Shown: piece by piece, positions 27,327 through 36,135 of the stretch
Position numbering within the stretch: position 1 is the first letter of the stretch
Layout: each line of letters starts with the position of its first letter
Assembly: GCA_000702525.1 (NCBI GenBank)
Contig: JNIN01000001.1
Span: 558,001 to 622,000 of the forward strand
Reading direction: 5' to 3'
DNA from: Lachnospiraceae bacterium AC2012
Lineage (GTDB): Bacteria; Bacillota; Clostridia; Lachnospirales; Lachnospiraceae
DNA length: 64,000 bases
Notes under the pieces: generated by a model
The model's input: the letters and a program-made list of their open reading frames with translations, nothing else
Told to the model about the DNA's origin: nothing
The model's database searches: none
Program-made: the position numbers and the translations under genes

Positions 27327-28803
27327 TAAAAACCTCAGAAATCCCGTCTAAAATATCTGAAGCCATTAAACTATAGGCTGATTTTCTATGAAATGCAGCA
27401 TCTCCAGCCCTACCATGTAAGTACATTCCATATGGCGCCGCTTCCGATGGGTTCATTCCCGTCACGATCAGTCCTGCAATGATTCCCGATAGCACATCAC
27501 CCGAGCCTGCAGTCGCCATTCCATCGTTTCCAGACAGATTCAGATAGGTTTTCTCGTAAGGAATCGCACAGACAGAAACCGCATCTTTTAATGCCATAAT
27601 CACTTGATAATCTCTGGCAAATTCCTCGGCTGTTTCGATCAGATGCTCCTTGATATAGGAAATACTTTCCTTTCGCAGTCTACTCATTTCTCCTAAATGC
27701 GGTGTCAAAACGAAGTCCGTATGCGGTTGCAATAACATCGATGTATTTTCGGATAAAAGATTTAGACCGTCTGCATCGCAAACAACCGGAACAGCTGCAT
27801 TTGTAAGGACAAACTGAAGCAGTTCTGCCATAGATTCTTCTTTTCCAAGACCAGGGCCAATTAAAATCGCATCGGCCCATTGCAGATCCTCCAAAACCTT
27901 TGCTTCTTCCCATGTTCCATCATATACCGAGAGAATGGCTTCTGGTAATTTCTCCTGCAAAAAGATGCGATTGGCTTCCGGCGTCATAATCTTTACCATT
28001 CCCGCGCCGCATAGATAAGCTGCTTTGGCTGAAAAATACGCTGCACCTGCCATGCCGAAGGAACCGGCAATCACAAGGAGCTTCCCGAACGTACCTTTAT
28101 TTCCATCCTTCGCACGAACCGGTACTTTAGATTTTAAATCCGCATCTTCTATGCCGAAATATCCTTCTTGCGGATCTGTCATCTGCTCATTGATTCCAAT
28201 ATCTGCAATGCAAATGTTACCGGCATAAGAATGACCCGGATACAATGCCTGTGCAACCTTCTGATAGGAAAATGTTACCGTCGTATCTGCCTGAAATGCG
28301 ACACTCTGAACATGGCCAAAGGAATCAATGCCACTTGGAATATCAATGGCAATTTTATAGCCTTTCCGTTTGTTGATTTCACGAATCACTTGAAAAGCCA
28401 AGCCATCAATTGGACGACTACAGCCAATGCCAAACAGAGCATCGACATATACGATATTCTCATCTTCTTGTGGTAATTCCATAAGTTTCTGAACTTTATA
28501 GGCATCTAACATCTTTAATTGCCGCTTATTTTCCTCGGTACACTTGGTATAATCACCAATAAGGAAAACTGCGACATCTCTTTTTCGTTCCGCTAACATG
28601 CGGGCGACGGCAATTCCATCTGCGCCATTATTACCAGTACCGCAAAGAACGATGATTCTTCGATTTTCCAGATGTAAATGATAGATTTCTTCGACAACTT
28701 TCAATGCCGCACGTTCCATCAAAACCATCGATGGAATAAAAAACTGCTGTATAGCGTTCTCTTCGATCTGATACATCTGTTTACTATTGTAAATATGCTT
28801 CAT
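27310..28803 (-). CDS. nnr: Bifunctional NAD(P)H-hydrate epimerase / ADP-dependent NAD(P)H-hydrate dehydratase
   Basis: Repairs NADH and NADPH that have been hydrated by heat or enzymes: the epimerase interconverts R and S hydrates and the dehydratase restores the coenzyme. The protein of about 497 residues joins both domains. The N-terminal YjeF_N epimerase has VLCGTGNNGADGIAVARML; the C-terminal ribokinase-like domain has GTFGKLLVIAGSFGMAGA and LSGNDGMATAGSGDVLSGII. The ATG at 28803 is set by GAGG seven bases upstream, so an ATG five codons earlier, which precedes that site, is rejected. Its neighbours are alr downstream and the Rex unit upstream, separated by a hairpin. Confidence 0.95.
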   Translation of the reverse strand: MKHIYNSKQMYQIEENAIQQFFIPSMVLMERAALKVVEEIYHLHLENRRIIVLCGTGNNGADGIAVARMLAERKRDVAVFLIGDYTKCTEENKRQLKMLDAYKVQKLMELPQEDENIVYVDALFGIGCSRPIDGLAFQVIREINKRKGYKIAIDIPSGIDSFGHVQSVAFQADTTVTFSYQKVAQALYPGHSYAGNICIADIGINEQMTDPQEGYFGIEDADLKSKVPVRAKDGNKGTFGKLLVIAGSFGMAGAAYFSAKAAYLCGAGMVKIMTPEANRIFLQEKLPEAILSVYDGTWEEAKVLEDLQWADAILIGPGLGKEESMAELLQFVLTNAAVPVVCDADGLNLLSENTSMLLQPHTDFVLTPHLGEMSRLRKESISYIKEHLIETAEEFARDYQVIMALKDAVSVCAIPYEKTYLNLSGNDGMATAGSGDVLSGIIAGLIVTGMNPSEAAPYGMYLHGRAGDAAFHRKSAYSLMASDILDGISEVFSEIQS

Positions 28804-28823
28804 ATCATTTCCTCGCATGGAAA

Positions 28824-28851
28824 ATATACCTCACCAATTGGTGAGGTATAT
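28824..28851 (-). terminator. Probable intrinsic terminator of the rex unit
   Basis: A near-perfect palindrome, ATATACCTCACCA with an ATT centre, begins at the stop codon of the unknown gene and is followed on the minus strand by only TTTT. The stem is long but AT-rich at its base, and the T-run is short, so efficiency is uncertain. Confidence 0.6.
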
Positions 28852-29606
28852 CACGTTTCGTAATTTTCTAGTTCTTTTGGTTCTTCGTTATTTTCTCCAT
28901 CCGATGTTTGCTTTTCCGTAACAGCACCATCGGATTCTTCCTTCACGATTGCTTCATTTTCAGCTGCAAGTTGTTCCTTCGCTTTCTTTTCGGCACGTGT
29001 TACATCCATATCTTCGTAATGTACATCAAATAATGTGATCACGTCTTTTCCAAAGATATCATGCATATAAGAATAGATTTCTTTATTGTTAATCTCTCGA
29101 TTTTGTTTTCGAATAATATTTCTCTTTAATTCCACTCGAATTTTCTGAATCCATTCAGAAATACTCTGAATATCAGATTCATTCGTTCGAAGTTTATCAT
29201 AAGAAAATGTCATCGTAAGCATCATCAATTCATGATTTTTCTCTTGAATCAATTTCGGGAGATCTAAGAGCTCATCCTCGTAGGCATCCATTTTTTCATT
29301 CAACTCATCCATAAGGCGCTTATCCGTTTCAGCCTTTTTTTGTCCCTCTGGAGTGGTCTTATTTTCATCTTTTGCATCCATATGATCAACGATGGATTGC
29401 ATCAGATCTGACTTCACCTTCTTGAGCCCTTTTAAATCTGTATTCAATTTTCCCTGTCGTTGCAGAAGCTCATTTAACTCCGCTTCAACCGCTTTCACCT
29501 CATCCGGCTTACCAGAGATTGCAAACAAGCGGTGCCATTTCTGATCTAATACCAGAATCGGAATTTTGGCAGATTCTAACGCTCTTTCAAATGAGGATTC
29601 ATCCAT
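28851..29606 (-). CDS. Unknown coiled-coil protein co-transcribed with rex
   Basis: I do not recognise this 251-residue protein. It has no signal peptide or membrane helix. The first 30 residues include IPILVLDQKWHRLF, the least charged part. Residues 35-145 are highly charged and look coiled-coil (AELNELLQRQGKLNTD, LMDELNEKMDAYEDEL). A second helical part includes IQKIRVELKRNIIRKQNREI, then YSYMHDIFGKDVITLFDVHYEDM. The last 45 residues are Glu- and Ala-rich and probably disordered. AAAGGTG precedes the ATG, 17 bases after the rex stop. The order promoter - rex - this gene - terminator makes it a candidate Rex-regulated partner. I see no catalytic motif. Confidence 0.8.
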   Translation of the reverse strand: MDESSFERALESAKIPILVLDQKWHRLFAISGKPDEVKAVEAELNELLQRQGKLNTDLKGLKKVKSDLMQSIVDHMDAKDENKTTPEGQKKAETDKRLMDELNEKMDAYEDELLDLPKLIQEKNHELMMLTMTFSYDKLRTNESDIQSISEWIQKIRVELKRNIIRKQNREINNKEIYSYMHDIFGKDVITLFDVHYEDMDVTRAEKKAKEQLAAENEAIVKEESDGAVTEKQTSDGENNEEPKELENYET

Positions 29607-29622
29607 AATTACACCTTTTATA

Positions 29623-30249
29623 TTAATTCTTCTTCGTAATATTATAGGATAACTGCATTAAAGTATCAGAGAGATGAACATTCTCAACCGTAACATTATC
29701 TAATTCATCTAAATCCACCAATGCAAAATTCCAGATACCCTTTACACCAAGCTCCACCAGCTTACGGGCTGTCTTCTCCGCCTGTGATTTTGGAAGGGTA
29801 AGCGCAGCGATATCCACATTTCGATCCTTTAGGCATTCCTCTAAATCATCAATATGGTGTACTTCGACGCCATTGATTTCCTTACCGACAATCGCTGGAT
29901 CCACATCAAAAAGACCTGTAATTTTAAATCCTAAACCAGCAAAATTGGAATAATTGGCAATCGCCTGTCCTAAATGACCTACACCGATCACAACCACATT
30001 ATGTGATTCATTTAATCCAAGAATCTTACCAATTTCTTCATGAAGGAATTTGACATTATAACCATATCCCTGCTGTCCAAATCCACCAAAATTATTTAAA
30101 TCCTGTCTGATTTGTGAAGCTGTAACATGCATTCTCTTGCTAAGATCATTGGATGAGATTCGTTCGGTTCCCGCATCGAGCAATTCATCCAAATATCTAT
30201 AATATCTTGGCATTCTGCGTATTACTGCTTGTGAAATTTCTTTTTCCAT
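29623..30249 (-). CDS. rex: Redox-sensing transcriptional repressor Rex
   Basis: Rex senses the NADH/NAD+ ratio and represses fermentation and redox genes when NADH is low. The protein of about 208 residues has an N-terminal winged helix (MPRYYRYLDELL, then TASQIRQDLNNFGGFGQQGYGY, here seen as SQIRQDLNNFGGFG plus QQGYGY) and a C-terminal Rossmann domain with VVIGVGHLGQAIANY and LFDVDP. The length is the family norm. The ATG at 30249 is chosen because GGGAG stands eight bases upstream, while an earlier ATG lies upstream of it. A strong promoter overlapped by a Rex-box-like site lies directly upstream, which indicates autoregulation. Confidence 0.96.
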   Translation of the reverse strand: MEKEISQAVIRRMPRYYRYLDELLDAGTERISSNDLSKRMHVTASQIRQDLNNFGGFGQQGYGYNVKFLHEEIGKILGLNESHNVVVIGVGHLGQAIANYSNFAGLGFKITGLFDVDPAIVGKEINGVEVHHIDDLEECLKDRNVDIAALTLPKSQAEKTARKLVELGVKGIWNFALVDLDELDNVTVENVHLSDTLMQLSYNITKKN

Positions 30250-30278
30250 GCCGTTTTCTCCCATCTAATTATATTAAA

Positions 30279-30307
30279 ATTATAGATGCTTTTTTTGAGT
30301 CTGTCAA
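30279..30307 (-). promoter_or_regulatory. Consensus promoter of rex
   Basis: On the minus strand TTGACA (30302-30307) and TATAAT (30279-30284) are exactly consensus and 17 bases apart. It drives rex and the unknown gene after it. Confidence 0.88.
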
Positions 30308-30318
30308 ACATTTAACAA
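30301..30318 (-). promoter_or_regulatory. Rex-box-like operator overlapping the rex -35
   Basis: TTGTTAAATGTTTGACAG on the minus strand resembles the Rex consensus TTGTTAA-N4-TTAACAA: the first half is perfect and the second matches 5 of 7. It overlaps the TTGACA hexamer, so bound Rex would block RNA polymerase. Autoregulation is inference from position. Confidence 0.65.
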
Positions 30319-30332
30319 ACATTCGATTGCAT

Positions 30333-32258
30333 CTATGAGAGTGCCATTTCCAAGTCTTCCCACTTCTCGTAACACTGCTCCAGACGAGCATTTAATGCCG
30401 CCTGTTTTTCCGTCAATTCATTCAGCTTAGCAGAATTATGAGCAACCTCATCTTTTTCAAATTCTTTCTCAATAAAGCTTAGCTGTTCTTCTAAATCAGT
30501 AATCTCTGCTTCTATTGCATCTTTTTCGCGTTCCAGTTTCTGAATACGCTTCGCTTCTTCTTTCTGCGAAGCCCAATCCATTTTTCCTTGTTCCTGCGAT
30601 CTCGAAGCATCCTTTGTCGAATCTGCTGTAGAGAGAGCTGCCTTTTCCTTTAACTCTTCCTTTCTACGCAAATAATATTCATAATCGCCCTGGTATTCTG
30701 TTAACGAATGATCCTCTAATTCTAAAATACGAGTCGCTGTCTTTTGAATAAAGTATCGGTCATGCGATACATAGAGCAACGTTCCGGTGTATCCAGATAA
30801 AGCATGTTCCAAAATCTCTTTGGATTCCATATCCAGATGGTTTGTCGGTTCATCGAGGATCAAAAAGTTTGCTCCAGACAACATAAGTTTCGCTAAGGAT
30901 ATTCTACCACGTTCTCCACCACTTAGGGTCTTAATTGGTTGAAATACTTCATCTCCTGTAAATAAAAATGCTGCAAGAACATTTCGAATACGCGTATCAT
31001 TTAAATTTGGATAAGCATCCTGCATTTCTTCAAAAAGCGTTTTCTCTTCGTCTAATTCCTGTTGTTCCTGGTCATAATATCCAACCGTTACATTCGCGCC
31101 AAGCGTAATCACACCAGCATCCTTGTCTTTTCTACCGGTAATCAGCTTCAGAATCGTTGTTTTACCCGTACCATTATCTCCAAGAATGGCAACACGATCC
31201 TGTCTATGTAAGGAAAAGCTCAGATTTTCAAACAAAGATTCTCCATCATAAGATTTCGAAATACCATCTACCGTCAAGACATCATTTCCGGAGCGAACAT
31301 CTGGTTCTAAAGAAAGCACCATTTTCTGAGAATCCATCATCGGAGCATCGATTCGTTCCACCTTATCCAACGCTTTTACACGAGACTCCGCTCTTTTGAT
31401 CGATTTTTCACGATTAAATTGACGCAACTTATCAATAACCGCTTCCTGATGTTCTATATACTTTTCCTGCTTCTCGTACTGTCGAAGCATCGTCTTCATG
31501 CGCTCTTCTTTCTGGCGCATAAATTCAGAATAATTGCCCTTATAACATACCGCCGTATGATTCGATAAATCAACAACACGATTCACGACACGATCAAGGA
31601 AATATCGATCATGCGCAACGATAATAACTGCTCCATCATATTGTGCGAGATAACCTTCCAACCACTGAATGGAATTCAAATCCAGATGGTTAATCGGCTC
31701 ATCTAAGAGCAAAACAGATGGCTTTTGAATCAATAAGCGTCCCATCGCAACACGTGTCTTCTGTCCGCCGGAAAGTGTCTCTAAATCCTTTTCAAAATCC
31801 TCTTCTGAGAATCCAAGGCCCTTTAACACACCACTGACTTCACTTCGAAATGTCAATCCACCTAAATCTTCAAATTCCTTGGATTTTCTGTGATAAACAT
31901 CCATGAAATGATCCATCTCACTCAAATCAACATCGCACATTTTCATTTCCATATTGCGAAGTTCCTTCTCCATATGGAGCAAGTCCTCTCTTGCAGAAAG
32001 TACGATATCATAGATATTTCCAGAAAGAGTATCCGTCTGATACTGTGCTAAATATCCAAGTGTGACATTTTTACCGAGTACAATCTCGCCACTGTCTTCA
32101 TGTTCTTCGCCGACAATAATCTTGAGCAACGTAGATTTTCCGGTTCCATTATTTCCAATTATCGCCAGTTTATCTCCTTCATTTACCTGAAAAGAAATAT
32201 CCTTTAGCACCGGACCGGCGCTAAAGGATTTACTGACGTTCTGTATAGAAAGTACCAT
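30333..32258 (-). CDS. ABC-F family ATP-binding protein
   Basis: Cytoplasmic double ABC ATPase without membrane domain, 641 residues. The first cassette has GNNGTGKSTLLK and LSGGQKTRVAMGRLL, the second GDNGTGKTTILK and LSGGERGRISLAKLM; both have LDEP Walker B motifs (LLLDEPINHLD, LILDEPTNHLD). A linker of charged helices (about 240-300) and a C-terminal coiled coil (about 560-640) match ABC-F proteins that act on ribosomes. The subgroup (translation factor or antibiotic protection) is not clear; I see no feature that marks it as resistance. It starts at the base after the icd stop, and its ribosome site lies inside the icd end. Confidence 0.93.
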   Translation of the reverse strand: MVLSIQNVSKSFSAGPVLKDISFQVNEGDKLAIIGNNGTGKSTLLKIIVGEEHEDSGEIVLGKNVTLGYLAQYQTDTLSGNIYDIVLSAREDLLHMEKELRNMEMKMCDVDLSEMDHFMDVYHRKSKEFEDLGGLTFRSEVSGVLKGLGFSEEDFEKDLETLSGGQKTRVAMGRLLIQKPSVLLLDEPINHLDLNSIQWLEGYLAQYDGAVIIVAHDRYFLDRVVNRVVDLSNHTAVCYKGNYSEFMRQKEERMKTMLRQYEKQEKYIEHQEAVIDKLRQFNREKSIKRAESRVKALDKVERIDAPMMDSQKMVLSLEPDVRSGNDVLTVDGISKSYDGESLFENLSFSLHRQDRVAILGDNGTGKTTILKLITGRKDKDAGVITLGANVTVGYYDQEQQELDEEKTLFEEMQDAYPNLNDTRIRNVLAAFLFTGDEVFQPIKTLSGGERGRISLAKLMLSGANFLILDEPTNHLDMESKEILEHALSGYTGTLLYVSHDRYFIQKTATRILELEDHSLTEYQGDYEYYLRRKEELKEKAALSTADSTKDASRSQEQGKMDWASQKEEAKRIQKLEREKDAIEAEITDLEEQLSFIEKEFEKDEVAHNSAKLNELTEKQAALNARLEQCYEKWEDLEMALS

Positions 32259-33467
32259 TTATAGGTTTTCCTCCAAAGTTTTACGAATGGCTTTGATAAA
32301 ACCTTCAGAATCAACCGTCTTCGGATTTTTGATTGTTGTAATACGTGCTAAATCGCCCGTCATAATACCGCTTTCAATTGTTCCAAGGCAAGCCTTTTCC
32401 AGATCGTCTGCGAACTTCACAAGTTCTGGAAGTTCATCAAGTTCTCCTCGTTTTCTCAGGGCACCACTCCATGCAAAAATAGTTGCCACCGAGTTGGTAG
32501 AGGTCTTTTCACCCTTCAAGTGTTTATAGTAATGTCTCTGAACAGTACCATGTGCGGCCTCATATTCAAAATATCCGTGAGGTGATACCAGAACCGAAGT
32601 CATCATAGCAAGAGAACCGAAAGCAGATGAAATCATATCTGACATAACATCGCCATCATAGTTCTTACATGCCCAGATAAATCCACCTTCTGATTTCATT
32701 ACACGAGCTACTGCATCATCAATCAATGTATAGAAATATTCAATCCCGCAGGCATCGAATTTTTCCTTATATTCTGCATCGAAGATTTCCTGGAAAATAT
32801 CCTTAAATGTATGGTCATAACTCTTTGAGATCGTATCTTTGCTGGAGAACCATAAATCCTGTTTTGTAGATAAAGCATATTCAAAACAACTTCTCGCAAA
32901 GCTCTCAATAGATGCACAAACATTGTGCTGACCCTGTACTACACCGGCACCTGTGAAGTTATGAATCAATGCTCTCTCTTCTGTGCCGTCTTCCTTTGTG
33001 TATACAAGTTCTACTTTGCCAGCCGCAGGGATTTTCATCTCTGTTGCTTTGTAGACATCGCCATAGGCATGTCTCGCAATGGTAATCGGTTTCTTCCATG
33101 TACGTACATTAGGTTCGATTCCCTTTACGACAATCGGCGCACGAAATACCGTACCATCCAGCATAGCACGAATCGTTCCATTCGGACTCTTCCACATTTC
33201 TTTCAGGTTATATTCCGTCATACGAGCTGCATTTGGTGTGATTGTTGCACACTTTACAGCAACTCCATATTTCTTTGTCGCATTACTTGCATCAACAGTC
33301 ACTTGATCATTCGTCTCATTTCTATGCTCTAATCCAAGATCATAGTATTCCGATTTCAAATCAACAAATGGAAGAATCAAATCATCTTTGATCATCTTCC
33401 ATAAAATTCTTGTCATTTCATCGCCGTCCATTTCGACGAGTGGTGTAGTCATCTTAATTCTTTCCAT
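32259..33467 (-). CDS. icd: NADP-dependent isocitrate dehydrogenase
   Basis: Oxidative decarboxylation of isocitrate to 2-oxoglutarate, which supplies glutamate. The protein is about 402 residues and of the homodimeric type also found in eukaryotes, judging from [13 protein letters not shown] at the start, [18 protein letters not shown] and the C-terminal [12 protein letters not shown]. The E. coli-type enzyme has a different pattern. The ATG at 33467 follows GAGGAAGG; a start five codons earlier precedes that site and is rejected. It is directly followed by the ABC-F gene with no gap. Other TCA-cycle genes are not nearby. Confidence 0.96.
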   Translation of the reverse strand: MERIKMTTPLVEMDGDEMTRILWKMIKDDLILPFVDLKSEYYDLGLEHRNETNDQVTVDASNATKKYGVAVKCATITPNAARMTEYNLKEMWKSPNGTIRAMLDGTVFRAPIVVKGIEPNVRTWKKPITIARHAYGDVYKATEMKIPAAGKVELVYTKEDGTEERALIHNFTGAGVVQGQHNVCASIESFARSCFEYALSTKQDLWFSSKDTISKSYDHTFKDIFQEIFDAEYKEKFDACGIEYFYTLIDDAVARVMKSEGGFIWACKNYDGDVMSDMISSAFGSLAMMTSVLVSPHGYFEYEAAHGTVQRHYYKHLKGEKTSTNSVATIFAWSGALRKRGELDELPELVKFADDLEKACLGTIESGIMTGDLARITTIKNPKTVDSEGFIKAIRKTLEENL

Positions 33468-33486
33468 AAAAACCTTCCTCATTTCG

Positions 33487-33523
33487 AAAAAAACACACCG
33501 CAGAATATGGTGCGATGTGTTTT
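33487..33523 (-). terminator. Intrinsic terminator after leuS
   Basis: A 12-13 base-pair stem with one mismatch (left arm AAACACACCGCA, right arm TGCGATGTGTTT) and a 7-base loop, followed on the minus strand by seven T. It separates leuS from icd. Confidence 0.9.
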
Positions 33524-33545
33524 AATCTTAGTCTAAAAACACTTA

Positions 33546-35957
33546 TTATTTAGCTACGATATTTACAATCTTACCAGGAACATAAATCTCTTTGATAATA
33601 TTTCCTGTAAGCTTATCTCCCAGTGCTTCCTTACCCTTAGCAATCGCATCATCCTTTGAAATATCCTTAGCAACAGAGATAACAACCTTTGTCTTACCAT
33701 TAATCTGTACTGGAATTTCAATTTCATCCGCTTCCATCATCTTCTCGTCATATGTTGGCCATCCCGCATCGAATACCGATGTATCATGTCCTAACTTTTC
33801 ATAGAGTTCCTCTGCAATATGAGGAGCAAATGGTGCAAGGAGGATTACAAATGTTTCAAGAGTTTCCTTATCAATGCCACCCTTCTTTGCTAAATCGATT
33901 AATGTATTGTTATATTCCATAAACTTAGAAATAACCGTATTTAAACCGAAGTTTTCAAGACGAGTTGTAATATCATAAACCATGTTATGACGGATACGGA
34001 TCATCTCTTTTGTAGCTTCTACATTATCATCCTTATGATCTAATACAAGGTTCCAGAATCTGGAAATGAAACGGTAAACACCGTCGATTCCTCGATCATC
34101 CCATTCAGAATCAAGTTCTGGTGGTCCAACGAAAAGCTCATACAGTCTTAAGCTATCGCAACCGTAATCACGAACTAAATCATCTGGAGAAACAACATTT
34201 CCCTTAGACTTACTCATCTTAATACCATTCTTACCAGTAATCATACCCTGGTTGAATAACTTCACAAATGGTTCATCGAAGTCAACAACACCGATATCAT
34301 GTAAGAACTTTGTATAGAATCTAGAATACAGTAAGTGAAGAACGGCATGCTCAACACCACCGATGTACATATCTACAGGAAGATACTTATTTGCCTTTTC
34401 CTTAGATACTAATTCTTCGTCATTCTTATTATCTACATAACGAAGGAAATACCAAGAAGAACCAGCCCACTGAGGCATCGTATTTGTTTCTCTCTTTGCT
34501 GGCTTTCCACAGCAAGGACAAGTTGTATTTACCCAATCTTCCATTGCTGCGAGTGGAGATTCTCCAGTACCTGTAGGTTCATAAGACTCTACCTCTGGAA
34601 GTAATAATGGCAACTGATCTTCTGGAACTGGAACACATCCACAATCTGGACAATGTACGATTGGAATAGGTTCACCCCAGTATCTCTGACGTGAGAATAC
34701 CCAGTCACGAAGCTTGTAATTTGTCTGCTTCTTACCAAATCCAGCCTTTTCAATCATTTCTGGAGCTTCTTTCTTCAGTACAGCAGATTCCATACCATTC
34801 CAGTCACCGGAATTAATCATTGTTCCAACGGCGTCGGTGTAAGCTTCTTCCATATGGTCGATTGCCTTGCCGTCCTTAGCAATAACCTGAACGATTGGAA
34901 TTTCAAACTTTGTAGCAAAAGCGAAATCACGATCATCATGCGCAGGTACGCACATAACAGCACCTGTACCGTAATCTGCAAGTACATAGTCAGAAAGCCA
35001 GATTGGTACCTTCTTGCCATTAATTGGATTGATAGCATAAGCACCTGTAAATGCACCTGTTTTCTCTTTTGCCTGAAGACGATCTACAGAAGACTTCAGA
35101 GATGTCTGGTAGATATAATCCTCTACTTCAGCCTTATGTTCTTCTGTTGTGATATCCAGAGCTAATTCATGTTCAGGAGCCATAACAAGGAATGTACATC
35201 CATGAAGTGTATCTGGACGAGTTGTATAAACTGTAATTTCCTGATCTGTTCCATCAATCTTGAAATTCACTTCTGCACCTGTAGATTTACCGATCCAGTC
35301 AGACTGCATCTTCTTAACCTTTTCAGGCCAGTCAAGCTTATCCAAATCATCTAACAGACGATCTGCATAATTTGTAATTTTAAGCATCCACTGCTTTAAG
35401 TTCTTCTTTGTAACGTCAGCGCCACAACGCTCGCACTTACCATTTACAACTTCTTCGTTTGCAAGACCTGTCTTACATGATGGACACCAGTTGATTGGCA
35501 TTTCCTTCTCATAAGCAAGACCCTTCTTAAACATCTGAACGAAAATCCACTGTGTCCACTTATAGAACTTAGGATCTGTTGTATTTACTTCCATATCCCA
35601 ATCATAGATAGAAGCGATTTCCTGAATCTGACGCTTGATATTAGAAATATTTGCCTCAGTTGAAATTGCAGGATGTGTTCCCATCTTGATCGCATAATTC
35701 TCAGCAGGAAGACCAAAAGCGTCCCATCCCATTGGATGAATTACGTAATATCCATGCATTAATTTATATCTGGACCAAACATCAGAAATAACATATCCTC
35801 TCCAATGTCCTACATGAAGTCCATTACCTGATGGATATGGAAACATATCCAAGCAATAATATTTATCTTTTTTACCGTCGTTGACGTTGATTGGATGTTC
35901 TTCCCAATGTTTACGCCATTTCTTCTCGACAGCTTTGTGATTATATGGTTCTGCCAT
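33546..35957 (-). CDS. leuS: Leucyl-tRNA synthetase
   Basis: Charges tRNA-Leu. The protein of about 803 residues is a class I synthetase with PYPSGNGLHVGHWRGY (HIGH motif as HVGH), a CP1 editing domain (VYTTRPDTLHGCTFLV), a zinc-knuckle pair CPSCKTG with CERCG and KMSKSKGN. The C-terminal anticodon-binding part closes with a short leucyl-specific tail. The ATG at 35957 is chosen because AGGAGG lies upstream and the longer frame begins 11 codons before that site. A promoter lies about 40 bases upstream, too close for a T-box leader. It ends at a strong terminator, so it is transcribed alone. Confidence 0.98.
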   Translation of the reverse strand: MAEPYNHKAVEKKWRKHWEEHPINVNDGKKDKYYCLDMFPYPSGNGLHVGHWRGYVISDVWSRYKLMHGYYVIHPMGWDAFGLPAENYAIKMGTHPAISTEANISNIKRQIQEIASIYDWDMEVNTTDPKFYKWTQWIFVQMFKKGLAYEKEMPINWCPSCKTGLANEEVVNGKCERCGADVTKKNLKQWMLKITNYADRLLDDLDKLDWPEKVKKMQSDWIGKSTGAEVNFKIDGTDQEITVYTTRPDTLHGCTFLVMAPEHELALDITTEEHKAEVEDYIYQTSLKSSVDRLQAKEKTGAFTGAYAINPINGKKVPIWLSDYVLADYGTGAVMCVPAHDDRDFAFATKFEIPIVQVIAKDGKAIDHMEEAYTDAVGTMINSGDWNGMESAVLKKEAPEMIEKAGFGKKQTNYKLRDWVFSRQRYWGEPIPIVHCPDCGCVPVPEDQLPLLLPEVESYEPTGTGESPLAAMEDWVNTTCPCCGKPAKRETNTMPQWAGSSWYFLRYVDNKNDEELVSKEKANKYLPVDMYIGGVEHAVLHLLYSRFYTKFLHDIGVVDFDEPFVKLFNQGMITGKNGIKMSKSKGNVVSPDDLVRDYGCDSLRLYELFVGPPELDSEWDDRGIDGVYRFISRFWNLVLDHKDDNVEATKEMIRIRHNMVYDITTRLENFGLNTVISKFMEYNNTLIDLAKKGGIDKETLETFVILLAPFAPHIAEELYEKLGHDTSVFDAGWPTYDEKMMEADEIEIPVQINGKTKVVISVAKDISKDDAIAKGKEALGDKLTGNIIKEIYVPGKIVNIVAK

Positions 35958-35998
35958 CTCGTTTCTTCCTCCTACCGACTCAAATAACATTCCTTAAA

Positions 35999-36026
35999 AT
36001 TCTATCATAAGGTGTCCATTTGTCAA
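35999..36026 (-). promoter_or_regulatory. Probable promoter for leuS
   Basis: TTGACA (36021-36026) and TAGAAT (35999-36004) with a 16-base spacer and TG upstream of the -10, on the minus strand. The predicted leader is about 35 bases. Confidence 0.75.
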
Positions 36027-36071
36027 GGAATTATCACTCTTTTGACGAATTTTCTTTTATGCGTTAAAGCG

Positions 36072-36100
36072 TTGACTTTTTGTCAATAAATCATTACTAT
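36072..36100 (+). promoter_or_regulatory. Probable promoter for tyrA-aroA
   Basis: TTGACT (36072-36077) and TACTAT (36095-36100), 17-base spacer, on the plus strand. The -10 is poor; a TATAGA a few bases downstream is an alternative. It lies in the 178-base region shared with the divergent leuS promoter. Confidence 0.5.
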
Positions 36101-36135
36101 AGAATAGATTTTAGAAAAAACTTGGGAGTTTTATC

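Noticed and set aside
35958-36135. T-box or other riboswitch before leuS or tyrA
   Set aside because: The region is under 180 bases and shared by two divergent promoters; no specifier or antiterminator pattern can be seen.
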